NCBI GenBank assembly: GCA_033239525.1
Contig: BSYO01000023.1
Span: 10,978,385 to 11,042,384 of the forward strand
Direction of reading: 5' to 3'
Length of the DNA: 64,000 bases
Source: Nepenthes gracilis
Taxonomy: Eukaryota > Streptophyta > Magnoliopsida > Caryophyllales > Nepenthaceae
A model generated the notes under the pieces. The model was not told where the DNA came from and ran no database searches. It worked only from the letters and a program-made list of their open reading frames with translations. Each line of letters begins with the position of its first letter. Positions within the stretch are counted from its first letter, which is position 1. The translations under genes and the position numbers were made by a program. Below, piece after piece: positions 11,133 through 22,004 of the stretch.

Positions 11133-12809
11133 TGTGAAGTATAGATTCCAAAATATCATTTTAATAATGATTAATTTAATTAAACTTATAGATTTTTGAG
11201 ATTAATTGATATTTCAAGTAAAACAAATAAGTTTCAGATCAAAATAAATTAAACTGAGTGGTGCCTGAACCTGTATCGACTCACGCTCATGCGTATTGTA
11301 GATAGTAAGGATGCCTAATGGCTGTCTCTGGGATGCTCATGCAAATTTTAGGCAGGGTATCCACGCCTGAGCTGCGCTCAATCAGCGCATGTGTTTGTTT
11401 AGGACAGAATATTGGCACCTGATATAAGCCTGACGGGCGCTTGTGTGATATGCGGTTTGTGCCTCAACATCTGATTTGCATCTAACTGGCACTTATATGC
11501 TAGTTTTTTATAAGTGAGCCCCTTGGTCATTTCTAGTTCATTTCAGCCAAAATTTTAAGAAAAGAGAGCGAAAGAGAAGAGGGAAAGAGAGAGAAACGAG
11601 AAGGAAAAACTAAGGTGAAATCAAATATCTTTTGCTAAAAATCAAGTGAATGCAAGTGCATCCAAACCATTTATTTATTTTTTGGTTCTTATTTATTTTT
11701 GATTTTTTGGCGTACTCGTTACAAATACTTATACGTATGATTATTTTCGTAATTAAAATGATTATGCTTTGCATGCATGGAATTCCACTCTCACTTCATG
11801 AACTTTTATGAGATACGTGTCTTTAATCTATGCAAATCATGTTTAAGTGCTAAACTTCTACAATAATGCTCCTACATGTCTTCTCAATTTAAATATATGT
11901 TTCTGCATGACTTAAATTCTTATATTGCTCATGCATGCTTTATATTTGAAAGATTGACGAAAATACTTGGACTATATTAATTTTGTGTATTTTCTGCATA
12001 AAAGTTTCTGTGTTTTCTATATTTGCAAGAAAGTGTTGAAAATTATATAAATTGTGTTAAAATCTTGCAATTTCTACAATATAGTTTCTACATGTCTTTA
12101 AATTATATATTAAAGTCCCTATATGTTCATAATTTTGACTACATGCCACACATTGGTAAGAAATATGAAAGAAAACTCTATAGAAGTTTTAATGAAGAAA
12201 GTATTTTTCTCTGATATAAAAAAAACTAAGAAATCTTTATATTTGAGTAGAATTTTCCGTTTAACTAAGTATGAACTATTATAGAGAATTAACGAAATAT
12301 ATTCAAATATGTCCTAATATATTATTAGTAAATCAAAAGTCGAACCTATTATTTGCAGGTCAAAAAAGTGACTTGCGTCTCTATATATAAGGATTATATA
12401 TAGATGGCCCACCTGTGAGTCATAAATAGTAGCATATGACCTTTAACTATGTAGAAACAATCATAACTCATAATTAGATATTTATCATTTGTTGATGAAG
12501 TCATCACCGATCCTTAATCTTTTCACATGCTATCATATTTTATGTATTTGCACAGATTGGCATACTTGATTATGAATATACGATTTTTAGCATGATTTAT
12601 ATTATTGTACAGACTTTGACATGAATGATTATTAATATTTGGTTTTACCATGATTTATCAAAAAATAATATTATCAACATTTCAAATTTTTGATTATTGT
12701 ATATTTCGTTGGTATATATCCACATATGAAAATATATATGCCTTGCTAAGCTTTTGCTCATTTTTACCTTTATTTTTCTAATCTTTCAATTTAGCATATT
12801 CGAACTATC
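11133..12809 (+). mobile_element. long LTR relic, copy A
   Basis: It starts TGTGAAGTATAGATTCC and shares its whole layout with 31694-32940. Both have a TAATAATGATTAAT patch near the start, repeated GCTCATGCGTAT-type words, a TATAAG/TATAAAAGG box (about 11506 here) and a purine-rich leader of GAGA/AAGAG repeats (11560-11615). A long T-rich tail with TACATGTCTT and CATGCTT words and a TATGTCCTAATATATTA motif follow. No coding region is present. The layout suggests a long gypsy LTR with promoter and untranslated leader. The right end is set at a tRNA-like motif at 12810 and is uncertain. Confidence 0.6.
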
Positions 12810-12824
12810 TTGCCGGGGATCGAA
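12810..12824 (+). other. 15-base match to the complement of tRNA-Asp 3' region
   Basis: TTGCCGGGGATCGAA is exactly the reverse complement of the plant tRNA-Asp T-arm/acceptor stretch used as a primer-binding site by several gypsy lineages. It sits where long LTR copy A would end, but the TGGCGCCG part normally preceding it is absent. Confidence 0.4.
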
Positions 12825-12899
12825 ATCAGGATGTAGGCTATTCATTTAATCAGTTTTTAGGAAGCTGGAATATACAACAGTAATTTCAAGTGTTTGAAA

Positions 12900-13430
12900 C
12901 TAACCACAACACTGAAGGCCAAAAAATTTAATTCAAGAGACTGTTAAGTATGCAATCCATAATTCAATAATTTCAAAAAAGAAGCTGATGCAGTAACCAA
13001 AGGAGATTCAAAGGAAGGACTTCAGTTAATGTAGCAAAGAAAATAAAGATCACATCTGAACTAACAAACCAGACTAGCATCATTGCAGCCATGCATTGAA
13101 GTCAGTTCATTTTTCATGAATGGTTCGTTACAATTTTACTATACACATGTTTAACTATGTTAGCCCTGATTTTCCTAACATTAAGAAATCAAAATGAATT
13201 CTTCATGTAATTTTATTATAATTTTAATCCAATTAATAAAAGTCATAATCAAGCCTTTCTCAAGTAGGGTTGGAGATCCCTAAACCGAGTGTCTAATTCT
13301 ATAGCAAAGTTTCTAAACCAGGGCTATCACAAAGGGAAAAAAATGAAATAAAGAAAAAAGAAAAAGGTAGAAGCAAGGTCATCCCAATTCTGGAATGTAA
13401 GAAGAGGTTAGAGTGGAGCTTTTTACCTTC
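12900..13430. other. intergenic/intronic, nothing recognised
   Basis: AT-rich sequence between the LTR relic and the LINE relic. No gene, RNA or element ends seen. Confidence 0.5.
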
Positions 13431-13439
13431 CTCTGGAGC

Positions 13440-14260
13440 TGCCAAAGGAAAGCTGGTGCTCTAGGAAAGCAGCAATATTCTGCTTTTGAGCCCACAGCAA
13501 ACTGGATGATTTATAGCAAAGCTTCACAGAAGTACATGCCCCACTGATGAAAGGCTCTGGGCAGAATTGGAAGATGTAATGGAGAAGTGACAAACCGTTG
13601 TTGTTTTGGAGGAGATCTCAACATGGCCAGCTTTCCTTTGTAGTTCAGAAAAGAGAGGGTGGAAGAACTGATTAGACGGAAAGGGATTTCTAAAATTTTA
13701 ATAGATCAAGAGTTTAGTGGGCCTTCCCTTAAAAGAGGCAGCAAATTCACCTGAACTAGAGGTAGGTCATCCATTTGTTATAAAGAATTGATAGATTTCT
13801 TAGAAGTGCTATTCAGGAAGACTGGAAAATAAAGGTAGCCATGTGGTGTGCATGTCGCTTCCTCAAACCATTGGCCTTGGTTAGAACGCCACCAACTCCG
13901 TCCTCCCTCATCTTACTCATCCCAAAAAAGGCTTAAAATGTCCCTAGCATGGCAGCAATCAAGGTGTAGATTGGCATTAGGCCATGATCCTATCCTACAA
14001 TTTTATTTCTGCTTATAGATGACCATAATACTTCCAAGAAATTCTACATCACATAAAATTCAGATTGAAATTCAAAGGCTTTAAAAGATTGATCGATAAA
14101 TTATGGAAAAATTCCCTTGTTACAGGGAATCCCTGTAATTTTCTAGCAAGGAATTTGTTCTCCTTGAAGCAAAAAAGGAAAGGAACAGCAGAGCTCTGAA
14201 CGCTCAACAAGTGCGAATTTCAGCAAATTGTAGTGCCAAAAGCAGCATGGACAAGCTTGG
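13440..14260 (+). mobile_element. LINE (L1-type) endonuclease region relic
   Basis: Pieced across frames, the translation follows the apurinic endonuclease region of plant L1 retrotransposons. It has TDERLWAELEDVMEK (around 13540), then CCFGGDLNMASFP, matching the W-C-x-GGDFN motif (13600-13640). It then has a KRGSKFT-TRGRS remnant of the G-x-FTW segment (13730-13770), and FKGFKRLIDKLWKN, followed by LARNLFSLKQKRK (14070-14180), matching the segment after the endonuclease. Stops and shifts are frequent. The reverse transcriptase domain and poly-A tail are not seen. This is a dead 5'-region fragment within the giant intron. Confidence 0.7.
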
Positions 14261-14269
14261 GGACTCTTA

Positions 14270-15470
14270 GTCCAGCAAAGAGTTAAAAATTGAGTTCAAG
14301 ATGAAGCTTCACAATCTTCAAATTGGAAGAGATCTATTTGAGGCTAAGATCCTGGATTTAAAAAATGATATTAAAGATGCAAGTCATAGGCTACGGTGGA
14401 ACGAGTAAAAAGGGAGAAATACATCATAAAAAAGGTTTTAAACTCATCAAATGCCTCTAAGTTAGAAGTAAAATTTACAGGGTGGCCATAAGAACAGTTA
14501 CATTCTTGGATCAAAATGTTAGATAATTAAGAAAAACATGATCAAATAGAGAGAGTAGCCAGAATAAAAACACTAAAATAGATCTAAACAGAACTATAAC
14601 AAATGAAGACATTCATGGCAAGCTAGAAATAGCATCTCCATGGAAAACAAGATGAGTAAAAGGCACTTAAGAAGTTCACACACTCCAATAATCTACAGAG
14701 GGCACCAGTGAGAAAAGAAGATTTGCTTGACATTAGATGCAACAGGAGGGAGACTGAGAAACTAGAAGACTTTCAGATGGTAAAAAAGGGTTTTCAAATC
14801 CTTCAAACTTTAGGGGACTATTGCCCTCAATTGAGCCCGATGACAGACGACAATTCAAATAGCTGATGACACATAGTGGATTGATGGCTTTGTAGATTGA
14901 AGTTAGAAAAATCAGACACTTATTATAGTGTTTGAACTCAGAGTTAGTCAAGCATAACACATGTTGTTCCGCTCAAGCCTACATGTTCAAATTTGCACCA
15001 CTGACTAAATAATATCCATTTAAAAAAAGTTTCACAATACAAGTAAAATGAAGTTTGACATCATGTGCAGGGATATATCAAAAAAAGTGTACACACACTT
15101 CAGTCAAAATCACTTCAGCTGTGACTAACAAACAGAAACTTTACTTGCATCCATGTCCCTCTGCCTCCCCCTCCCTCCATTTTGCTCTCTCTTCTGTCCT
15201 TGTTTTTCCCATCTCACAGGCACTCATCACAATAGTGGTAACCTAACTATCAAGAAGGATGCGCAGTTCAACGCATATGCATCTAAGTAGATTAACTAAA
15301 GCACTATATTTGAAATAAGGTGACAGATATACACTGCACAGGTTGCAAAGACAACAAGAAAGTTATAATACACAAAATGAAACCAAGAAGTCTTAATCTG
15401 AAAGTAATATTGTAAGAAACAACCACAATGAAACAGAGAAGGGGAGACTGAGCACTACAAAGTTTGTTTT
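14270..15470. other. intronic sequence, nothing recognised
   Basis: No coding or structural feature could be supported. It may include further decayed LINE sequence after 14260. A short CT-rich patch lies at 15150-15200. Confidence 0.45.
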
Positions 15471-15479
15471 GGATTATGA

Positions 15480-16153
15480 ATCACTCCCATGTGGGCCTAT
15501 ACCCACTTGACATGCCGTTTGGTGGTTCGGATAAAGTCACATGGGTACTGTATGAACATCATGGACTTTCCAAATTAGAAGAGATTTGATTTTATTTGAC
15601 AAAAAAAGATTTTATTTGATTTGATTTTGATTTTATTTGAGAGATTTTATTTTATTAGAAAAATGTGTTATATTATTTCCTAGTTTTAAGATATCTTTAG
15701 TTAGGAAATTATATTTATTTTCTAATTAACTTAAAATGGAAGCTCTATATAAGAATCCTAACTTCAATGTTGGAGGCATCATTGATGAGTTAAATGAAAA
15801 CGAAAAGGAGAGAGAAAAGGGAGAAGAAGAAGATTCATACATCAGGTTGAGTTTTGAACCGTATTCCAAACGTTTTAGCGGTTATATTTCTACCCTTTCA
15901 TCTTGTACTCATTATTGCTTGGTCTATTTGTTACAAGATGTCTAGTTCTTGTATTTGTGGAGTTTGTGTAATCGAACTAATTGCATAATAGAGATATTTT
16001 CAAATGTATCATTCGATGGTTTTTCCCTCTCATTCTTAAGAGGGTTTTCTACGAAAAAATTGTATCTTGTTTCATTATTGGTAATTGTTGTATACTTGTT
16101 ATGAATGATTGATTATTTCCTCACGGTTTAAATAGGCGGTCTGGGTCCCAACA
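15480..16153 (+). mobile_element. copia-type LTR remnant
   Basis: A TATA box (CTCTATATAAGAATCC at about 15744) is followed by a transcribed leader. TTAAGAGGGTTTTCTACG lies near 16040, a word typical of plant copia LTR leaders (GAGGGTTTTCCACG). The terminus is GGGTCCCAACA at 16153. Upstream are T-rich repeats (GATTTTATTTGA). A perfect partner LTR and the 5' TGTTGGG start are absent, so it is a solo or truncated LTR. The 69-residue frame at 15736 overlaps the leader and is not a gene. Confidence 0.55.
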
Positions 16154-16361
16154 TGTTAGGCATCTAAAAGCAAGATAAGAAGCATCGACACCTCTTCTAG
16201 GCTAATGTATAGAAGTCTAACATGTGCAAGAATAAGATTCTTTTCATTAATTTGGAGATCCTAGGCATGTGGAACACTGCTCAGACATGAGCTTATTTTC
16301 AAATTTTAGATAAACAGGGTCCTTGACATAAATTATAGAAATTGGGACTATATAGTAATTT

Positions 16362-16527
16362 GTGTTAGTATTAGGGTTTCTGTGATGTGGGAAGAGGACC
16401 ATTGCTCCATCCTTTCCATTTCTATTCATTTCGTAGAATATTACAACAGTACAATAAGGAAAGAGATAAGTACAATAGTGAAGATAATAATAACATATCA
16501 ATTTGTCCCTTAGTCTTACGGTTTCTT
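16362..16527. repeat. tandemly duplicated copia LTR fragment
   Basis: The stretch GGGTTTCTGTGATGTGGGAAGAGG through CAATTTGTCCCTTAG repeats, about 149 bp later, the beginning of the copia LTR at 16528-16700 (GGTTTCTTTGCACATGGGAAGAGG through CGATTTGTCCCTAA). It is therefore a partial extra LTR copy abutting the element. Confidence 0.75.
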
Positions 16528-16700
16528 TGCACATGGGAAGAGGACAGTTGCTCCTTTCAATTTCTATTCATTTTATAGAAAAATACATCACTACAATAAG
16601 GAAAGAGGAAAGTACAATAACGAAGGAACTAATAACATATCGATTTGTCCCTAATTTTCAGTAATCATATCTTTCCCTATATCTCCTAATTTCCTTAACA
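16528..16700 (-). repeat. 3' LTR of the minus copia
   Basis: In minus orientation it starts TGTTAAGGAAATTAGGAGAT and ends CTCTTCCCATGTGCA. It aligns end to end with the LTR at 20690-20863. The bases just inside it are not purine-rich, so the polypurine tract is eroded. Confidence 0.85.
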
Positions 16701-19700
16701 ATTCATCAAGATAAGATGGTATTTAAATGACATTTAAACCCAACTTAGAACAAATAAACTTCAACTAACTACCATTGAGAGACTTTATAAACATATCAAC
16801 GAGTTGATCTCTAGACCAATGACATGTATATATCACCATTTATGATTTTCCTGAATGAAATGACAATCAACTTCTACGTGCTTAGCTCTCTTATAAAACA
16901 TTCAATTGGATGTGATATGTGTTGTAGCTTGATTATCGTAAACAATGAGATAGGAGTAGGAGGGCAAAACTGATTTTCCAGAGGAAATATTCTAACCATG
17001 TAGCCCAATAGTAGTGTGGGCTATTGTTGTGTATTTTGCTTCTACACTTGACCTTGCTACTGTTTGATTTTTACTTTTCCATGAAATAAGGTTACCACCA
17101 GGATGTATATAGTATCCTGTAGCGCATCGTCTAACAAAGGAGATCCTATGCAATCAACATCAGTGAATCCTTCTACCCAAATATGTCTACTTGATCTGTG
17201 TAAAAATCCAAATCCTAGAGCCTTCTTTGGATGTTTAATTATGTGTGTAACGACTTCCCAATGGGGAATTCGAGGAGCTTCCAAGAATTGACTTACCACA
17301 TTAACTAAATATAAAATATCAAGTTTGGTAATGGTATAGCAATTTAGTTTTTCAACTAGATGAAGATACTAACATAGATCTTCAAATAACTATCATTCAT
17401 CCTTTAGGAGTTTCAGGTTAGAATCCATCGGAGTTTCTACTGAACGGGAACCAAGAAGACCAGTTTCATTTAATAGATTAAACACATACTTTCATAGTGA
17501 TTGATTTATACTTTTTCGAGATCTAGCAACTTCTACACCTAAGAAATAAAGAAGCTTACCTAAACTTTTCATTTGAAATCATTGTTGTCGAAATTGTTTT
17601 AGACGTGAAATCCCATCGACATCATTCCAAATCATTACAATATCGTTGACATAAACTACAAGGATGGTAAAGCATACATTCTCCCATAAATGAAAGATTG
17701 AGTGGTTTTTTTGACACCGTTGTAAACCAAACTCTAGAATAACCTTTGAAAACTTCCAAACCATGCTCTAGGTGACTGCTTAGCCCATATAACGCCTTCT
17801 TTAATCTGCAAACACAATTATGGTACTCCCCTTGAGCAACTAACCTCAAAGGTTGCTACTTATGAACTCCTCCAAGCAAGTCATGAAGAAATGCATTCTT
17901 GACTTCCAATTGAAATAAAGGCCAATCAAGGTTAATAGCAATGAAAATAAGAACCCAAATAGACAACACCTTACCAACAAATAAGAAAGTTTCATCATAG
18001 TCAATGTCATATGCTTGTATGTAGCCTTTAGCAACCAATAGAACTTTAAGGCTATCAACAGAGCCATCGGGATTAAATTTAAGTACAAACAAACACTTAC
18101 AACTAACAGTCCAAGTGCCATGCAGTAAAGCAACTAGGTCCTATGTTTCATTGTCACATAGGGTTGTCATTTCTAACTCCATAACATTCTTCCACCAAGG
18201 ATCATATAACACATCTTGTACAGTCATAAGGATGACCATACTAGAAAGTAGAGAAGTGAAACACTTGAAAGATAGCGATAAAGAATCAATAGGAACATAT
18301 TGAGTAATAAAGTGATGCATGACACATATAAGTGTACCTTTGCAAGGAGTATTGGGTAGAGACATGGAATCTATATACGATCTAGAGAAGGTAAAGAGAT
18401 TGGCGGGGGCATAACAATGGCTATCATCAAGTATAAACTTGTAGAGAATGAGACTAAACATGGTTGTCTATGTGAGGGAATGACAAAACAGGTGAGGCAT
18501 TAGGAGGAAAAGGTTACGTGGCAGAGAAGGGACTACCGGGTTAGAGGACACACCAATTGAAAAATATGGAATAGACACCGAAACACAGGGTTCCACTTGT
18601 GGTGATGATGAGAATAAAGGTATGGATTTATCAAAGGTAATATCCACACTTACAAAGTAGCGTGTGTAGTATTGTATAATCAATACACTTTTGTGTGCTA
18701 GAATAACCAAGAAAGACACATTTAGCAAACTAAAGATCTAGTTAGCTAGATCTAGGCCTAAGTACATGGACATAAGAAACACATCCACAAATTAACAAAG
18801 GCAATGACAAATGTGGTGAGGATGGAAAAAGGAGAGAAAGAAGTGAGGCTTCATCCAATACATGGGATGGCATGCGATTTATGAGATAGCACTGCAGTAA
18901 GAACAATGTCACTCCAAAACTATTTGGAAATGTGCATATGAAAGTTAAGCGCTTTAGTAACTTCCAACAAGTAACAATTTTTACATTCAACAAACCCATT
19001 TTTTTAGGAGTATATGCCCATGAAATCTAATGAATGATTCCCTTAGAAGAGAGACAAGAGGTGAAACCAATGGATTCATATTCTTTAGCATTATTAGAGC
19101 AGAGAATCTAAATTTTATATTTGAATTAAGATTTGATTTGTGCCTGAAACAATTGGAGGGTAGAAAATAACTTAGATCAATTTTTCATCAAAAATATCCA
19201 AGTCATATTAAAAAAGCCATCCACAAAAGTAATAAAATACTGAAATTTATTATTAGAGATATGAATTGGACCCTATACATTAGAGTGAACTAACTCAATT
19301 TAACAAGCTTTACATAAAAGAGATGATATAGAATTAAAACCCTCAATTTGACGCTTTAACATAGGAAAGAATGGGTGACCAAGACAACAATGCCACTGCA
19401 TAGAAGATGTCTTAGACTAGAGAGCTTAAGAAGTAGAGATAGGTGAAAGGTTAAGGTAATATAAACCACCTACTTCATGCCCATACCGATCATCTTCTTC
19501 GTCATAAGATTAGGGCTCAAATAAATATTAACAAATCCTACAACTTTAGTTCGAGAACCATTAGCAAAGGTAACACATTTAGAAGAACCAATAAGGTGAT
19601 AATTAAGAAGGGAAGTTAACGAATCAGTCCTATGTTCATTGGCCCCAAAATCGATGATCCATCAACTGAGAGTAATGGATAACAATGAGATAGTACCTAT

Positions 19701-20689
19701 TTGTGCAAGATTAGCCCTAGAAGTAGTCCTTTTATGAGTTAAGAACTCAGCATACTAATCGCATGATATAGGTATATAATCAAGTCCTAGATTAGGCACA
19801 TAGTCAGGAGAGATTTCCAAGGGAAAAACTGTGCAGAACTATTTGTTTGCTGTGCAAATCCCAACAATAATTGTCACAGTGACCAATGCGACCATAGTGA
19901 GTGCATTTTCGAAATTCACAACTACCTAATCAACCACTACCTATAGAGCCACGGCCGTCCTCAATTAGTACATCCACCCTGAAATGTACTAAAACCTCCA
20001 CGAGCAAAATACAAAGCGATCATCACTATGGATATTATCTGAAAGCGTGAAGCGTCAAATGCAAGAGAACACCTCGACAAGTGATGGAAGTTCTTGCCAG
20101 CCTAATATATGTGCACAAACTGCCTTGAAGTTGAATGGCAGAACAAGATGAAATTTTAAAACATCAATATCCTCTTACTGTTTAGCCATAGCTTTGAAAT
20201 CCATATAAATTGGTTGATGCAAATTCCATTCTTTGCAAATGGCAAAAAATTGGATATAGTATTCAAACACATTTTGAGATCCCTTTTTGAGGCCAAGATA
20301 TTGTTTGCACACCTCATAAATATGGGTTGCATTACAGGCACTAGAGTACATATGTTTGAGGTGTTCCCCAACAGCCTGTGCAGTTTCAAGAAAAATTAAT
20401 AATGATACAATATGAGGCTATATGCTAGCTAACATCAATCCATGAATTGCATGGTCTTCTTGATCCCATAGACCATTGGGACAAGTAGTGGACTCACTGT
20501 CATCAGGGAACTTGGGTGGTAGTGTAGGTCTGCCTAATATCAAATGATAAAATAGACATTTACCATGAATAAATATTTTAGCAAATCTCACCTAATAGGT
20601 ATAGTTTTTTTTTCATTTAATTTCTTTGGGGTCATGGAACCAACAAGATTAAAGAATGGAGGAGAAGAAACCCTTAGCATCTAATACCA

Positions 20690-20863
20690 TGTTAGTGTGG
20701 GAAGATGACAATTGCTCCTTCCTTCCCATTTCTATTTGTTTTATAAAATCATAAATCAGTACAATAAGGAAAGAAATAAGCATAATAAGGAAATAATACT
20801 GCATCAATTTGTCCCTTATTTTCAGTAATCACATCTTTCACTAATCTCCTAATCTCCCTAACA
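20690..20863 (-). repeat. 5' LTR of the minus copia
   Basis: In minus orientation it starts TGTTAGGGAGATTAGGAG and ends CACACTAACA. The primer-binding site TGGTATTAGATGC follows directly (20677-20689). The flanking bases of the two LTRs do not match, so the target duplication is lost or one end was rearranged. Confidence 0.9.
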
Positions 20864-22000
20864 ATTTGCAAATAAATTTAGACCTAAGCCACACCTCCCT
20901 CGTCAGGATAATCATGAGAGAGAGAAGCGACAAAAAATGGAAGAGAAGTGACAGACAAGATGAAAAGCTAACGGAGAAGATGCAAAGAAGCAACAAAGAA
21001 AAGAGCTTGTGGAAGAAGCTTGTGGTTTTGAAGGAGCAAAGCCTATATAACTCATTTGATATGCCCTAGACATCATATTCCTTCTGTGACTGTTAATTCT
21101 GGCTAAAATATCGAACTCAACATTGTGATTCTGCTGCTCTATGGACCAATTGATCAACATGGTAATCTAAATTAAACCTATAACTATTTGACCCCTCCAT
21201 GAAAGGAGGGATTTCAATAAATATTTTCACTTGACTTTTTGGGGGGCTGGGGAAAGATGATTTGTTTGACAATATTGAACTTGAAGATTGCAGGATTTCA
21301 AAACACTATAATCCACATCCAAGGGATGTAAAAGGAAATGAGGGAACGAGAATTAAAAGGCTTCAATCTAGTGTTATTACAACAAGAAGTCAAAGACTCT
21401 TTAAGATGGGCTGTTGTTCCCTTTTTGGCTTGAAGGGTTTATTTTGTTTTTGTTTCTCTGGGTTGTTTTGGTTGCATTACGCTTATGTGATTTAGGAGGC
21501 TGTAATTGTCCTCATCCATTTGTGCTCGTGTATCGTTCTTCTTCCATTTATGGCAATGGAATTGAGAATATTTGCAACTGAATCAAGGAACAACACCATT
21601 ATATTCGATCATTGTCAAGGTCTCCCAAATTCATTAATTTATGGGAATCTTCTCACAATTCTGATGGAATGTTTAAATGAGAGATTGGTGGACCAAGATA
21701 ATTTCTAAGATAGGAAACTGCTACACCCAACCAACAAGAATTCCTGTTTCCATGCATTTCTTTCTGTGCATTGCCATTAAACCATATTTGTCGGGTTTGG
21801 TCCTCTTCCCCTTTTTTATTTTGTTGTGAATGTGGACAATGGATAGCAGTGCAGCCACAGCTTTTTCATTGTAAATCGCACTATTTTTTCCTTAATTTTG
21901 TTGTTTTGAGGCTGTGATACATTTTTCTAGGCTGTTGTTGATAATGTTGCTAAATTGCATTGTATTTTCTTTTATCAGTTACTTGATATATTTTTTTTTT
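20864..22000. other. non-coding stretch, nothing recognised
   Basis: Several frames of 60-80 codons occur on both strands, but none shows a domain. The right part could be upstream sequence of the hAT relic. Confidence 0.45.
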
Positions 22001-22004
22001 AATT

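Larger units (their letters stand above)
16528..20863 (-). mobile_element. Ty1/copia retrotransposon, minus strand, short LTRs
   Basis: Two similar LTRs of ~174 bp flank a ~4.0-kb interior. In minus orientation the 5' LTR runs TGTTAGGGAGATTAGG to CACACTAACA and is followed at once by TGGTATTAGATGC, a tRNA-iMet-type primer-binding site. The interior, read right to left, keeps the copia order. Integrase has FPNSFGVTLFLLQCYLINRMPS (18945-18880). RT has LFQLEVKNAFLHDLL (17910-17860) and a YVDD-box variant YVNDIV (17660). RNase H has VSQFLEAPRIPHW and GFTDVDCIGSP (17290-17120). All frames are broken. gag is barely recognisable. It sits inside the large gap of the ARABIDILLO relic, on the same strand. 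Confidence 0.9.
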
